A DNA stretch of 9,161 nucleotides from Thiomonas sp. GTDB lineage: Bacteria > Pseudomonadota > Gammaproteobacteria > Burkholderiales > Burkholderiaceae. The notes below the pieces were generated by a model, which saw only the letters and a program-made list of their open reading frames with translations, was not told where the DNA came from and made no database searches. Position numbers and translations under genes: made by a program. The stretch lies in contig DAIAZB010000065.1 in the NCBI GenBank assembly GCA_027443745.1, positions 1 through 9,161 on the forward strand. Reading direction: 5' to 3'. Positions 1 to 6,853 of the stretch are shown piece by piece (position 1 is the first letter of the stretch; the number at the start of each line of letters is the position of its first letter).

Positions 1-71
1 CCAAAGCTGACACAGCGCACCGCTCGGGGCAGAGACTGCAACGAGGCGCTCACCTGTCGCATGGAGCGTCG
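1..71 (+). repeat. Left copy of a 71-bp imperfect inverted repeat bounding the defence operon
   Basis: The reverse complement of 1-71 aligns without gaps to 4432-4502 with 9 mismatches (62 of 71 identical, counted by eye). The longest shared blocks are the outer TGTCAGCTTTGG and the inner CCTCGTTGCAG. The left copy starts at the window edge, so it may extend further out. No transposase gene is seen between the copies. This could be the boundary of a mobile cassette, or two copies of a dispersed genomic repeat that happen to flank it. Confidence 0.8.
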
Positions 72-186
72 ATCACGCGTGCGTCAGACGGCTAGCCGCC
101 TTTGAACCTCAAGAGCCACTACTGAGTGAAGAGAGGCAAGATGCAGTACTATTAAGCAACTTGATGCAAGTTGATGTCATACCCCC
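72..186 (+). promoter_or_regulatory. Leader region of the RHH/PHP-ATPase/AlbA_2 operon
   Basis: No gene is seen here. The stretch becomes AT-richer from about 120 onward. TACTAT at 147-152 and TATTAA at 150-155 are possible -10 boxes, but no good -35 box lies at the right distance, so the promoter call is weak. The clearest element is the palindrome at 157-173. There is no Shine-Dalgarno-like purine run just before the ATG at 187, where the bases are a C-tract. Confidence 0.4.
157..173. promoter_or_regulatory. Candidate RHH operator: CAACTT-N5-AAGTTG palindrome
   Basis: Perfect 6-bp arms (157-162 and 168-173) are separated by GATGC. The element sits 13 bases before the start of a gene encoding a ribbon-helix-helix protein and just downstream of the possible -10 box. 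RHH proteins bind short palindromes as dimers and commonly repress their own operon, so this is the natural candidate site. Assignment is by position and symmetry only. Confidence 0.45.
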
Positions 187-390
187 ATGAGCCGCCCTGT
201 AGCTGCCGAAATCAAACGAGTGACTGTCACGCTGCCGCAGCGACAACTCGACGCGCTGCAAGCGATCGCTTCACGCGAGGATGTGAGCGTGGCGTGGCTG
301 GTGCGCAAAGCCGTGGACAAACTGCTGCGTGAAGGGCCTGAAATGCCTGTGGCGAATCCCGCTCAGCCTTCCAGGAGGCGCAAGGAATGA
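187..390 (+). CDS. Small ribbon-helix-helix (CopG-like) protein, probable operon regulator
   Basis: A 67-residue protein. After a short basic lead, residues 10-17 (KRVTVTLP) form the beta strand typical of RHH proteins. They are followed by helix A (about residues 18-29, QRQLDALQAIAS), a turn (REDVS), and helix B (about 35-48, SVAWLVRKAVDKLL). The tail is short, proline-rich and basic, ending in RRRKE. RHH dimers insert the strand into the DNA major groove and usually autoregulate. The stop codon overlaps the next start as ATGA, so it is translationally coupled to the large ATPase gene. The start codon has no clear Shine-Dalgarno sequence, so initiation may be leaderless or weak. It could instead be an antitoxin-like partner, but no classical small toxin is adjacent. 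Confidence 0.8.
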   Translation: MSRPVAAEIKRVTVTLPQRQLDALQAIASREDVSVAWLVRKAVDKLLREGPEMPVANPAQPSRRRKE

Positions 391-3056
391 ACGACACGAC
401 GAGCCAGCCGAGCTATACCGTTGCCCGCTTTTGGCGCTGCGCCCTTCAGGTCAACCCGTCCGGGTATCAATCGAAGTACCGAGGCACCGAACACGGGCTC
501 GACGAAGCCACCTACAACCAGCAGTTGCTCGACCACTGCCTGGCACATGACATCAAGGTCGTCGGCATCGCGGATCACGGCAGCGTCGATGCCGTCGATG
601 GCTTGCGCCGCTTTCTGGAGCCACACGGCATCGTCGTGTTTCCCGGCTTTGAGATCGCGTCCAGCGAGAAGATCCATATGGTGTGCCTGTTTCCTGAAGG
701 CACGACCAAAGACCAGTTGAACCGCTACCTGGGCCGTCTTGATCTGACGGACGTCCAGGACACGGTATGGCCATCGGGCAAGACCTGTCTCGACCTAGCG
801 CAAACCATCTTTGACCTAGGCGGCTTCTGGTATGCGGCGCACATGACGGGCGGCAATGGATTGCTGCGCCTCAATCAGGATGGCGGCGGGCTGGTGCATA
901 TCTGGAAGACCGAGGCATTGGTGAAGGCCGGCCAGATCCCAGGGCCTCTGCAGGACTTGCCACCGAACTACAAGGACATCGTCCTCAACAAGAACCCTGC
1001 CTACCAGCGCGACCATCGCATCGCGCTGCTGAACGCTAAGGACGTAGCCAAGCCGGAGGACATCGCTGATCCATGCGCCAGTTGCTGGATCAAGATGACG
1101 CGGCCAAGCTTCGAGAGCTTCAGCACAGCGTTCAAGGACCCGGAGTCACGTATCCGGCTTGGCGCCCTGGCTGACGCCCACTACTCGCGGCTGAAGAACC
1201 TGCGCTTTCATGGGGGCTACCTGGATGGCATCAGCATCGAGCTATCGGCGCACCTGAACGCAGTGATCGGCGGACGCGGCACCGGCAAATCGACCTTGAT
1301 TGAGTTCCTGCGCTACGTGCTCGATGCGCCGCCGCGCGCGGCGTCCGCTCGTAGGCAGCACGATGAAATCGTCAAAGCCAATCTCGGCGCGGGCGGTCGT
1401 ATTGAACTGGAGGTTGTCTCACGAGCGCTGCATGGCGGGCGCTATCTGGTTTCCCGCCGCTACGGCGAACCGCCCATCGTCAAGGATGAGCAGGGGCAGG
1501 TCTCCAAGCTGCACCCGCGCGATCTGCTACCCCGCATCGAGATATACGGCCAGAACGAGATTTTTGAACTGGCTCGCGACCCCGCAAGCCAGACGGCGAT
1601 CCTGAATCGCTTCCTGCCAGGCGGCACCGCGTTGACCAGCGAGTTGGCGGCTATCGCCAAACGGCTCACCGAGAACCGCGAAAAGCTGCTGGGCGCAACC
1701 CGGCAGAAGGATGAATTGCAGGCCCAGGTCGGGCGATTGCCCAAGCTGACCGAACAGGTGCAACAGTTCAAATCGCTCGGCCTGGAAAGCAAGCTTGTGC
1801 TCGTGCCACTGCTTGAACGAGAACGCCAGCTTTCAAAACGTGTCAATGAAGAGCTTGGTCGCGTTGGCGAAGGACTGTCGGCGCTGGAGGATAGCCTTCC
1901 CGACACGACATTCCTCAGTGAGAAGGCGCTTGAGGGGCTGCCGCACGCGCCCATTCTCGCCGCCATGCGTGCGGCACTGGACGCGCTTGGCAAGGATTTC
2001 ACGACAAACATCACCGCTCTGCGTAAGCTGCTTGCCGCCACTTCCGTGACAGCCGAAGGTCAACAAGGGCAGTTGAAGACCCAACTCGATGCGGAATCGG
2101 AGTCCCTAGAAAAAGTCTTTTCCACCCTGCCGGCGTTCGCCGGAAAGCCCGGCCGCGACGTCGGCCGTGCGTATCAGGAACTGTTGCGCGAGATCGAGTC
2201 GATTCGGCCCAGCGAGAACCGTGTGGGAACCGTGGACAAGCTGCTGGCCGAGCTGGAAGCTCAGCGCAGGAATCTTCTGGACGAGTTCTATCGTCTTCGG
2301 GATCAGCGCAGTGACGAACTTCGGACAGCCGTCAAGAAGCTCAATCGCAAACTCGACGGAAAGCTCCGGTTGAATCTGAAAATCGGTGGACAGCGCAAGG
2401 CTTTGAAGGAGTTTCTGTTACAGGTGCCGGGGCTCGGCGAGAAAAAACTCGCATGGATCGAACAGTCGGGCGACGATTTGACCGTGCCCGCACTGGTACA
2501 GGCCATTCGCGGCGGCGAAGAGACCATCAAGACCTTGACCGGGGATTGGGGCATGCAGAACTCAGTCGTCGAAACCCTCGCACGACTGGATCGCAGCCTG
2601 GTTCTTGAACTCGAAGAGATCGACCTTCAGGACCGCATCCTGATCGAACTAAATATCGCGCACCAGGGCGATGTGTTCAAACAGCTAGCGCAGTTGTCAA
2701 CCGGCCAGCAATGCACGGCCATCCTGCATCTTCTGCTTCTGGAGAACGACGACCCGCTCATCATGGATCAACCGGAAGACAACCTGGACAACGCATTCAT
2801 CGCCGAGCGGATCGTCACGCAACTGCGTAGTGCCAAGACGGAGCGCCAGTTCCTGTTCGCCACGCACAACGCAAATATCCCGGTGTTTGGTGATGCGGAG
2901 TGGATCGGGATCTTCTCAGCTACGGATTCCCACGCCGAGATGCCTGCACAAGCCCAGGGCTCCATTGATGTGCCGGAGATCCGCGAGCGCGTCGCCGAAA
3001 TTCTCGAAGGGGGCCGGGAGGCGTTCTCCCAGCGCAAGGAAAAATATGGCTTCTAG
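387..3056 (+). CDS. PHP-like domain + SMC/ABC-type ATPase (TrlF-like), putative defence protein
   Basis: An 889-residue soluble protein. Residues about 12-270 resemble a PHP (polymerase and histidinol phosphatase) metal-dependent phosphoesterase: GIADHG (D63, H64), GFEIAS (E89), H97, AAH (H152) and ADAH (D263, H265) match later PHP motifs. The usual first HxH motif reads ALQVNP here (Q21, N23), so one metal site is altered. A Walker A motif (GGRGTGKST, 295-303) opens an ABC/SMC ATPase. The middle, about 410-720, is rich in charged heptad-like helices, a likely coiled coil. LSTGQQ (770-775) is the ABC signature, PLIMDQPEDNLD (790-801) the Walker B/D-loop, and ATHN (H827) the H-loop. This matches large ATPases that NCBI, from memory, calls TrlF-like. 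An AGGAGG at 373-378 lies 8 bases before the ATG, and the ATGA overlap couples it to the RHH gene. A nucleic-acid-sensing or -cleaving role in host defence is inferred from architecture and context, not shown. Confidence 0.85.
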   Translation: MNDTTSQPSYTVARFWRCALQVNPSGYQSKYRGTEHGLDEATYNQQLLDHCLAHDIKVVGIADHGSVDAVDGLRRFLEPHGIVVFPGFEIASSEKIHMVCLFPEGTTKDQLNRYLGRLDLTDVQDTVWPSGKTCLDLAQTIFDLGGFWYAAHMTGGNGLLRLNQDGGGLVHIWKTEALVKAGQIPGPLQDLPPNYKDIVLNKNPAYQRDHRIALLNAKDVAKPEDIADPCASCWIKMTRPSFESFSTAFKDPESRIRLGALADAHYSRLKNLRFHGGYLDGISIELSAHLNAVIGGRGTGKSTLIEFLRYVLDAPPRAASARRQHDEIVKANLGAGGRIELEVVSRALHGGRYLVSRRYGEPPIVKDEQGQVSKLHPRDLLPRIEIYGQNEIFELARDPASQTAILNRFLPGGTALTSELAAIAKRLTENREKLLGATRQKDELQAQVGRLPKLTEQVQQFKSLGLESKLVLVPLLERERQLSKRVNEELGRVGEGLSALEDSLPDTTFLSEKALEGLPHAPILAAMRAALDALGKDFTTNITALRKLLAATSVTAEGQQGQLKTQLDAESESLEKVFSTLPAFAGKPGRDVGRAYQELLREIESIRPSENRVGTVDKLLAELEAQRRNLLDEFYRLRDQRSDELRTAVKKLNRKLDGKLRLNLKIGGQRKALKEFLLQVPGLGEKKLAWIEQSGDDLTVPALVQAIRGGEETIKTLTGDWGMQNSVVETLARLDRSLVLELEEIDLQDRILIELNIAHQGDVFKQLAQLSTGQQCTAILHLLLLENDDPLIMDQPEDNLDNAFIAERIVTQLRSAKTERQFLFATHNANIPVFGDAEWIGIFSATDSHAEMPAQAQGSIDVPEIRERVAEILEGGREAFSQRKEKYGF

Positions 3057-3068
3057 CGAGAACAGAAG

Positions 3069-4301
3069 ATGCTGAGAACCGAACTGCTGGAAATCATCGC
3101 GAATGGCGAGAACTCGGGTGTGGAGTTCAAGCGCGACGACATTCGTCCCGAACAACTCGCCAAAGAAATCGTCGCGCTAGCGAACCTGCGGGGCGGGATG
3201 GTCCTGCTCGGCGTCGAGGACGATGGCGCCATATCCGGCATTCAGCGCGATGACCTCGAAACATGGGTCATGGACACCGTCTTCGGCCGCTATGTCCATC
3301 CGCTGCTGCTGCCGTTCTACGAGGTCATTACCTTCGACGATGGCAAGCGCGTCGCCGTCGTCTCGATCGCTACTGGCACATCCAAGCCCTATGTGCTCCG
3401 ACACAACGGGCGCGAAGACATCTATGTGCGGATCGGAAGCACGTCACGCCTGGCCACCCGAGAGCAGCAAGCGCGCCTGTTTGAAAGCGGCGGCATGCTG
3501 CATAGCGAAATGCTGCCAGTCTCGGGTGCGGCCTTTGAAGCACTCGATCGAGAGCGTCTCCAGGACTATCTGTTGACGCTGGCGGGCGACCGCGAGTTGC
3601 CCGGAACGGATGAAGCATGGCTGCGTCGCATGGTCGGCTTGGGATTCATGACGGAGACAGGCGTTGATATGCCTGTCTGCACGATTGCGGGCCTCATCCT
3701 GTTCGGTCGCACGCCGCGTCGCTTCCTTCGTCAGGCGGGCGTGCGCTGGATGGCGTTCAATGGGAACGACAAGACCTATCAGGCGCTTGACGACACGATC
3801 ATGGACGGCCCTCTTGTTGGCCGCTTCGGTTCGCAAGGCGGCTCCCGGGAATTGATCGAACGGGGACTGATCGAAGACCTGATGGACAGGATGCACCCAT
3901 TCGTCAGCGTCGAAGGCGAGGTGCTGGCCGATGGTTTGCGCCGGCAGCGGACATGGCACTATCCGCCCGAAGCAATGCGCGAGTCGCTCATCAACGCACT
4001 GGCCCACCGCGACTGGACGCGCGCGCTGGAGGTCGAAGTCGTGTCATATGCCAACCGACTAGAGGTTCTGAGTCCCGGCGCGCTCCAGAACTCCATGACC
4101 ATTGAAAAAGTGCTGGCGGGCCAGCGATCCCCTCGCAACCCGATCATCGTGGAGGTGTTGCGTGACTACGGCTACGTGGATGCCCGCGGCATGGGCGTGC
4201 GCAACAAAATCGTCCCGCTGATGCTCGAAGGCAACGGTGTTCGTCCCGATTTTGAAGCCACCGAGGATTACGTGCGGGTCGTGTTGCCCAGGTCCGCCTG
4301 A
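3069..4301 (+). CDS. Schlafen AlbA_2 domain protein with C-terminal HATPase-like region
   Basis: A 410-residue protein. The N-terminus, about residues 5-135, is an AlbA_2 (Schlafen-type, PF04326) domain: the ENSGVEFKRDDI segment (14-25), AKEIVALANLRGG (31-43), VLLGVEDDGAISGI (45-58) and later YVRIGSTS are its conserved blocks. The C-terminus carries an HATPase_c_4-like region with ESLINALAHRDW (305-316; E305 and N309 as N-box residues), NRLEVLSPG, and a DARGMG-like glycine segment. Family members are annotated as ATP-binding proteins or transcriptional regulators, while Schlafen domains are also linked to RNA cleavage and phage resistance. It starts 12 bases after the ATPase gene with only a weak purine run (GAGAACAGAAG) before the ATG. 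It is probably co-transcribed with that gene and could be the effector, a cofactor or a regulator of the ATPase. Which of these applies cannot be told from sequence. Confidence 0.85.
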   Translation: MLRTELLEIIANGENSGVEFKRDDIRPEQLAKEIVALANLRGGMVLLGVEDDGAISGIQRDDLETWVMDTVFGRYVHPLLLPFYEVITFDDGKRVAVVSIATGTSKPYVLRHNGREDIYVRIGSTSRLATREQQARLFESGGMLHSEMLPVSGAAFEALDRERLQDYLLTLAGDRELPGTDEAWLRRMVGLGFMTETGVDMPVCTIAGLILFGRTPRRFLRQAGVRWMAFNGNDKTYQALDDTIMDGPLVGRFGSQGGSRELIERGLIEDLMDRMHPFVSVEGEVLADGLRRQRTWHYPPEAMRESLINALAHRDWTRALEVEVVSYANRLEVLSPGALQNSMTIEKVLAGQRSPRNPIIVEVLRDYGYVDARGMGVRNKIVPLMLEGNGVRPDFEATEDYVRVVLPRSA

Positions 4302-4321
4302 AATCCATAGGGGCGTTTTTT
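4295..4321 (+). terminator. Weak rho-independent terminator candidate after the defence operon
   Basis: CGCCT (4295-4299) can pair with GGGCG (4311-4315), including one G-U pair, and is followed by six T (4316-4321). The stem is only five pairs with an 11-base loop and overlaps the stop codon of the AlbA_2 gene, so strength is doubtful. The position is right for the end of a three-gene operon. Confidence 0.35.
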
Positions 4322-4431
4322 CTGCCGGGTCAAAGGCATCGATCGAATCTCAATAAGCATTGCCGGTCGCAAGCATGCCTATTGAGCCCCAGCGAAGGGC
4401 GAAGCGCAGGAGGCCGAGTTGATTGGATAGG

Positions 4432-4502
4432 CGACGCTCCCGGCGACCGTTGAGCGCCTCGTTGCAGGCGCTGCCACGAGCGATGCGCGGTGTCAGCTTT
4501 GG
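4432..4502 (-). repeat. Right copy of the 71-bp inverted repeat
   Basis: Inverted partner of 1-71 (62 of 71 identical, no gaps). Between the defence operon stop and the phosphoesterase stop (4302-4557) it is the main recognisable element besides the weak terminator. A 72-codon minus-strand frame runs through it, but it has no recognisable domain and I do not call it a gene. Confidence 0.8.
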
Positions 4503-4557
4503 CCGAATTACAGTCTTCCGTCTTCAGCGCTGTCAAAGTCACGCTCACAGCAGATCA

Positions 4558-6048
4558 TCACCGTTGCGCTTTCGCTTCGGCGACCCGCGCCGTGACGTCG
4601 GCGAGATAACTCGCAGCCTGTGCCTTCGTTGTGATTGACTGCGCACGACTCACGATCGCGTCCCGCTGATCCGGGGAAGAAAGATCGGCGTCATGGCGCA
4701 TCGCGATATGAAGGAATACAGGCGTATTGCCTACATCGGCGGGTTCATCGGTCGCGGTCGGAACGTCGGCCGGCGGCGGGGCGCTTGGAATGGGCGCCGG
4801 GAGCTGCTCGGGGCAGTCGTTACGGGGTGCCTCGAGCGTCAACAGCGAGGTGACGGAGTTCGCGGCTTCGTCCCTTGCCGTCAGATGGGGCAGCCCAAAG
4901 ATCTCTTCGAGCGTCTTGGGGATCGAGCTGTGGTCATAAGCTCGATGGTCGATCGTGCCTTCCGGGATGAGTGGCGACACGATGACGGCCGGCACCCTGA
5001 CGCCGAGCTGCGTGAAGTCGAAGCCGTGCTTGTTGTACTGGGAGCCGGGTCCGGCATCGCCTGGCGCAACGGCCGGTCCTGGTTTGACGTGGTCGTAAAA
5101 GCCTCCATGCTCGTCCCAGGTGATGATCAGCAGGCTGCTCTCCCAGTTGGGCGACGCACGAACGGCTTCGTAAACCTGCTTGATCAGGCGCTCGCCGCCT
5201 TCAACGCCGTCCATCGGGTGTTGCGAGGTGCCGCCGCGGAAGGTTCCGGAAATCGCGTCGCCGTAGTCAGGCTCGATCCAGGTCAATCGATACGGATAGC
5301 TCCCGGATTGCAGATCCCGGGCCAGTTCATCGATGTCATGGATATCGAAGACGGAGATGCCTTTCAGCGCGCTGACCATCGGCACATGGCCGCCCGAGTA
5401 GATTCGCCAGGCGTTCTCCGGGAATTGGGCCTTGAGCGCGTCGAAGATAGACCCGTTCTTGTAGGTGAGCCCGTCGACGCCGTCCCAGGTCAGGAGTTCG
5501 GCGTTCGCGGGGCTGTGATCGAGGCCGCTCGATGAGGCGCCCATCGCGAAGAGCCGGTTCGGGAACGTCGGGCCGGGCAGGGACGCGTGCCAGCCGTCGC
5601 AGACCGCGAAGCTTCGCGCCAGAGCGTTGAGGACGGGCAATTTCGCCGGCGCGAATCCTTCCATGATCTGGCCGAGGTTTCCGGCGGCATCGCCTTCGTC
5701 CTTGGTGTGCGACTGGGCAAAGTCGCTGACAAAACCGATATTTTGAACCGGAGGGTAGGGTTTGCCGGCTTCGAATACCGCGTCAACGCCGCAGAGTTGC
5801 TCGAGGACATCGGTGAACTCATGCGCGGGGTCGACCAGGATCGGCTCGTCGAACGTCGCCCCGACCTTGTACCTTTTCCCCTGATATTCGTTGAATTCGT
5901 CGCCCGTCGGCCCCACGATCGAAGTCGGGCTCGGTGGGTTGGTACCGGCTTCTACGCCCGTGATGTTCGAGAAGCCGAGCATGTGATCAAAGGAGCGGTT
6001 TTCAAGCAGCAGGACAAAGACGTTCGTGATCGAGTCGTTGCCGGCCAT
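4558..6048 (-). CDS. Phospholipase C / acid phosphatase-type phosphoesterase (PF04185-like)
   Basis: A 496-residue protein from the ATG at 6048. The signature ENRSFDHMLG (16-25) near the N-terminus, DPAHEF (73-78), a WHASLPGPTFPNR block (153-165), WIEPDYGD (257-264), ITWDEHGGFYDHV (309-321) and YDHSSI (371-376) are the conserved metal and substrate blocks of bacterial non-haemolytic phospholipase C/AcpA-type enzymes, which hydrolyse phosphodiesters or phosphomonoesters. The alanine/proline-rich tail after about 415 lies beyond the catalytic core. No signal peptide or twin-arginine motif precedes the first motif, unlike many secreted relatives, so a cytoplasmic location is possible. A GTG at 6087 would add 13 residues (MGRDLFQAHRGGS). 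I prefer the ATG because it is preceded by a G-rich stretch (GTGGGGG) and places the motif at the usual distance from the start. It is monocistronic, convergent with the defence operon, and its substrate is unknown. Confidence 0.88.
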   Translation of the reverse strand: MAGNDSITNVFVLLLENRSFDHMLGFSNITGVEAGTNPPSPTSIVGPTGDEFNEYQGKRYKVGATFDEPILVDPAHEFTDVLEQLCGVDAVFEAGKPYPPVQNIGFVSDFAQSHTKDEGDAAGNLGQIMEGFAPAKLPVLNALARSFAVCDGWHASLPGPTFPNRLFAMGASSSGLDHSPANAELLTWDGVDGLTYKNGSIFDALKAQFPENAWRIYSGGHVPMVSALKGISVFDIHDIDELARDLQSGSYPYRLTWIEPDYGDAISGTFRGGTSQHPMDGVEGGERLIKQVYEAVRASPNWESSLLIITWDEHGGFYDHVKPGPAVAPGDAGPGSQYNKHGFDFTQLGVRVPAVIVSPLIPEGTIDHRAYDHSSIPKTLEEIFGLPHLTARDEAANSVTSLLTLEAPRNDCPEQLPAPIPSAPPPADVPTATDEPADVGNTPVFLHIAMRHDADLSSPDQRDAIVSRAQSITTKAQAASYLADVTARVAEAKAQR

Positions 6049-6375
6049 GCTGCCCCCACGGTGTGCTTGGAAGAGATCGCGTCCCACGCCGGCCTTGCCG
6101 AGCCTCAGCGGCCGGTGAGCGACGCGTGTGCAATGTGCGCAAGGGATAAAAAATACGTTAACGCAATCGACAAAGGTGTAAGTGAAGGGAATAGCGGTAA
6201 CGGCAAGCGTCGACCGCGACCGTGAATTGACGGGCGACTATGGATGCGACGGCAGCTCGTCGGCGCTGGTTGTTGCCTTTGACGCAGCCGGATGGCGGTT
6301 GGCAGCCCCGCCACTCGCGGCGACCGTGCGCAGTTCCTGCTGACGGCGTTTCAGGGCTAGCGCGATTCACGCCAC
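6049..6375. other. Intergenic region, no supported gene
   Basis: No convincing gene on either strand. The phosphoesterase frame stays open upstream to a stop at 6238-6240, but no start codon upstream of the GTG at 6087 is available. An AT-rich patch at 6145-6162 (ATAAAAAATACGTTAAC) is the likely promoter area for the minus-strand phosphoesterase, though no clean -35/-10 pair is visible. From about 6362 a degraded copy of the hairpin repeat begins. I looked for a higB toxin remnant upstream of the damaged higA and found nothing convincing. Confidence 0.5.
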
Positions 6376-6393
6376 GTGAGCGTTTCGGCGCCT
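6362..6393 (+). repeat. Degenerate copy 1 of the TTCACGCCAC hairpin repeat
   Basis: About 24 of 32 positions match 8003-8034 by eye, including an uninterrupted TTCACGCCAC core and the GGCG(C/T)CT end. The stem symmetry is mostly lost. It overlaps the GTG at 6376 that would begin the damaged higA frame, which argues against that GTG being a genuine start. Confidence 0.45.
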
Positions 6394-6660
6394 AGCCGTC
6401 ACAAGTTGCTGGGTCGTGCGCAGCGCCGCCGAATACCTGGCAGAAGCCAGTACGCGCTGGCCAAGGCCATCGGTGTGCCGCCGCGGCGCATCAACGAGAT
6501 CGTCAAGGGACAGCGATCGATCACGGCCGACACGCTGGTGCGCCTGGCGGCGTTCTTCGGGACCGATGCGCAGAGCTGGATGAACCTGCAGACCCATTGC
6601 GACACGGAGTTGGCCAAGGAGCGCATCGGTACCGAGTTCCTGGCCGAGATCCAGTTTCAA

Positions 6661-6700
6661 GGCCCGCGTGGTTCACGCCACTCGGGCTTATTGGCGTCTG
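6661..6700 (+). repeat. Degenerate copy 2 of the hairpin repeat (former terminator)
   Basis: It matches 7995-8034 almost throughout: stem GCCCGCGTGG/CCACTCGGGC with one mismatched pair, loop TTCACG, then TTATTGGCGTCTG in place of TTTTTGGCGTCTG. It sits just after the HigA-like segment, where a terminator would be expected. The interrupted T-run suggests that it has lost efficiency. Confidence 0.6.
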
Positions 6701-6819
6701 AGGTCATCGTTCGGGCGAAGGTCGCCGGTTCCGAGACCCGCAAGGATGTGTCGACAGATCCAGACCTTTGTCGCATCCACGGAAGCTCAGGCAAGCAGCA
6801 ACGCAACATCGAGCCGCTC

Positions 6820-6848
6820 TTGACATGTATGCCACCGGGTGGCATAGT
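6820..6848 (+). promoter_or_regulatory. Promoter of the toxin-first TA operon with an embedded operator
   Basis: A perfect -35 TTGACA (6820-6825) and a -10-like CATAGT (6843-6848) are separated by exactly 17 bases. The spacer and the -10 box contain the 19-base palindrome TATGCCACCGGGTGGCATA (6828-6846; 9-bp arms around one base). A bound repressor would block RNA polymerase. The natural ligand is the XRE antitoxin of this operon, alone or with its toxin. The predicted transcript start falls on or next to the toxin ATG at 6854. Confidence 0.75.
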
Positions 6849-6853
6849 TTTGC

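Noticed and set aside
1460..2041. Minus-strand 193-codon frame within the large ATPase gene
   Set aside because: Serine/arginine-rich shadow of the ATPase coding strand, with no motif or ribosome site.
4330..4548. Minus-strand 72-codon frame running through the right inverted repeat
   Set aside because: Low-complexity composition with no domain. Its resemblance to the left repeat is explained by the DNA repeat itself.
4693..5535. Long plus-strand open frame (280 codons) inside the phosphoesterase gene
   Set aside because: It lies antisense to a well-supported gene with clear conserved motifs, is rich in arginine and glycine, and has no recognisable domain. High GC commonly produces such shadow frames.
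5587..6225. Plus-strand open frame of 212 codons antisense to the start of the phosphoesterase
   Set aside because: No domain is recognisable, and its content follows from the codon bias of the opposite strand.
6230..6375. Possible higB toxin remnant upstream of the damaged higA
   Set aside because: Fragments such as ELTGD and GWRL loosely recall HigB ends, but order and spacing do not fit and frames do not continue.
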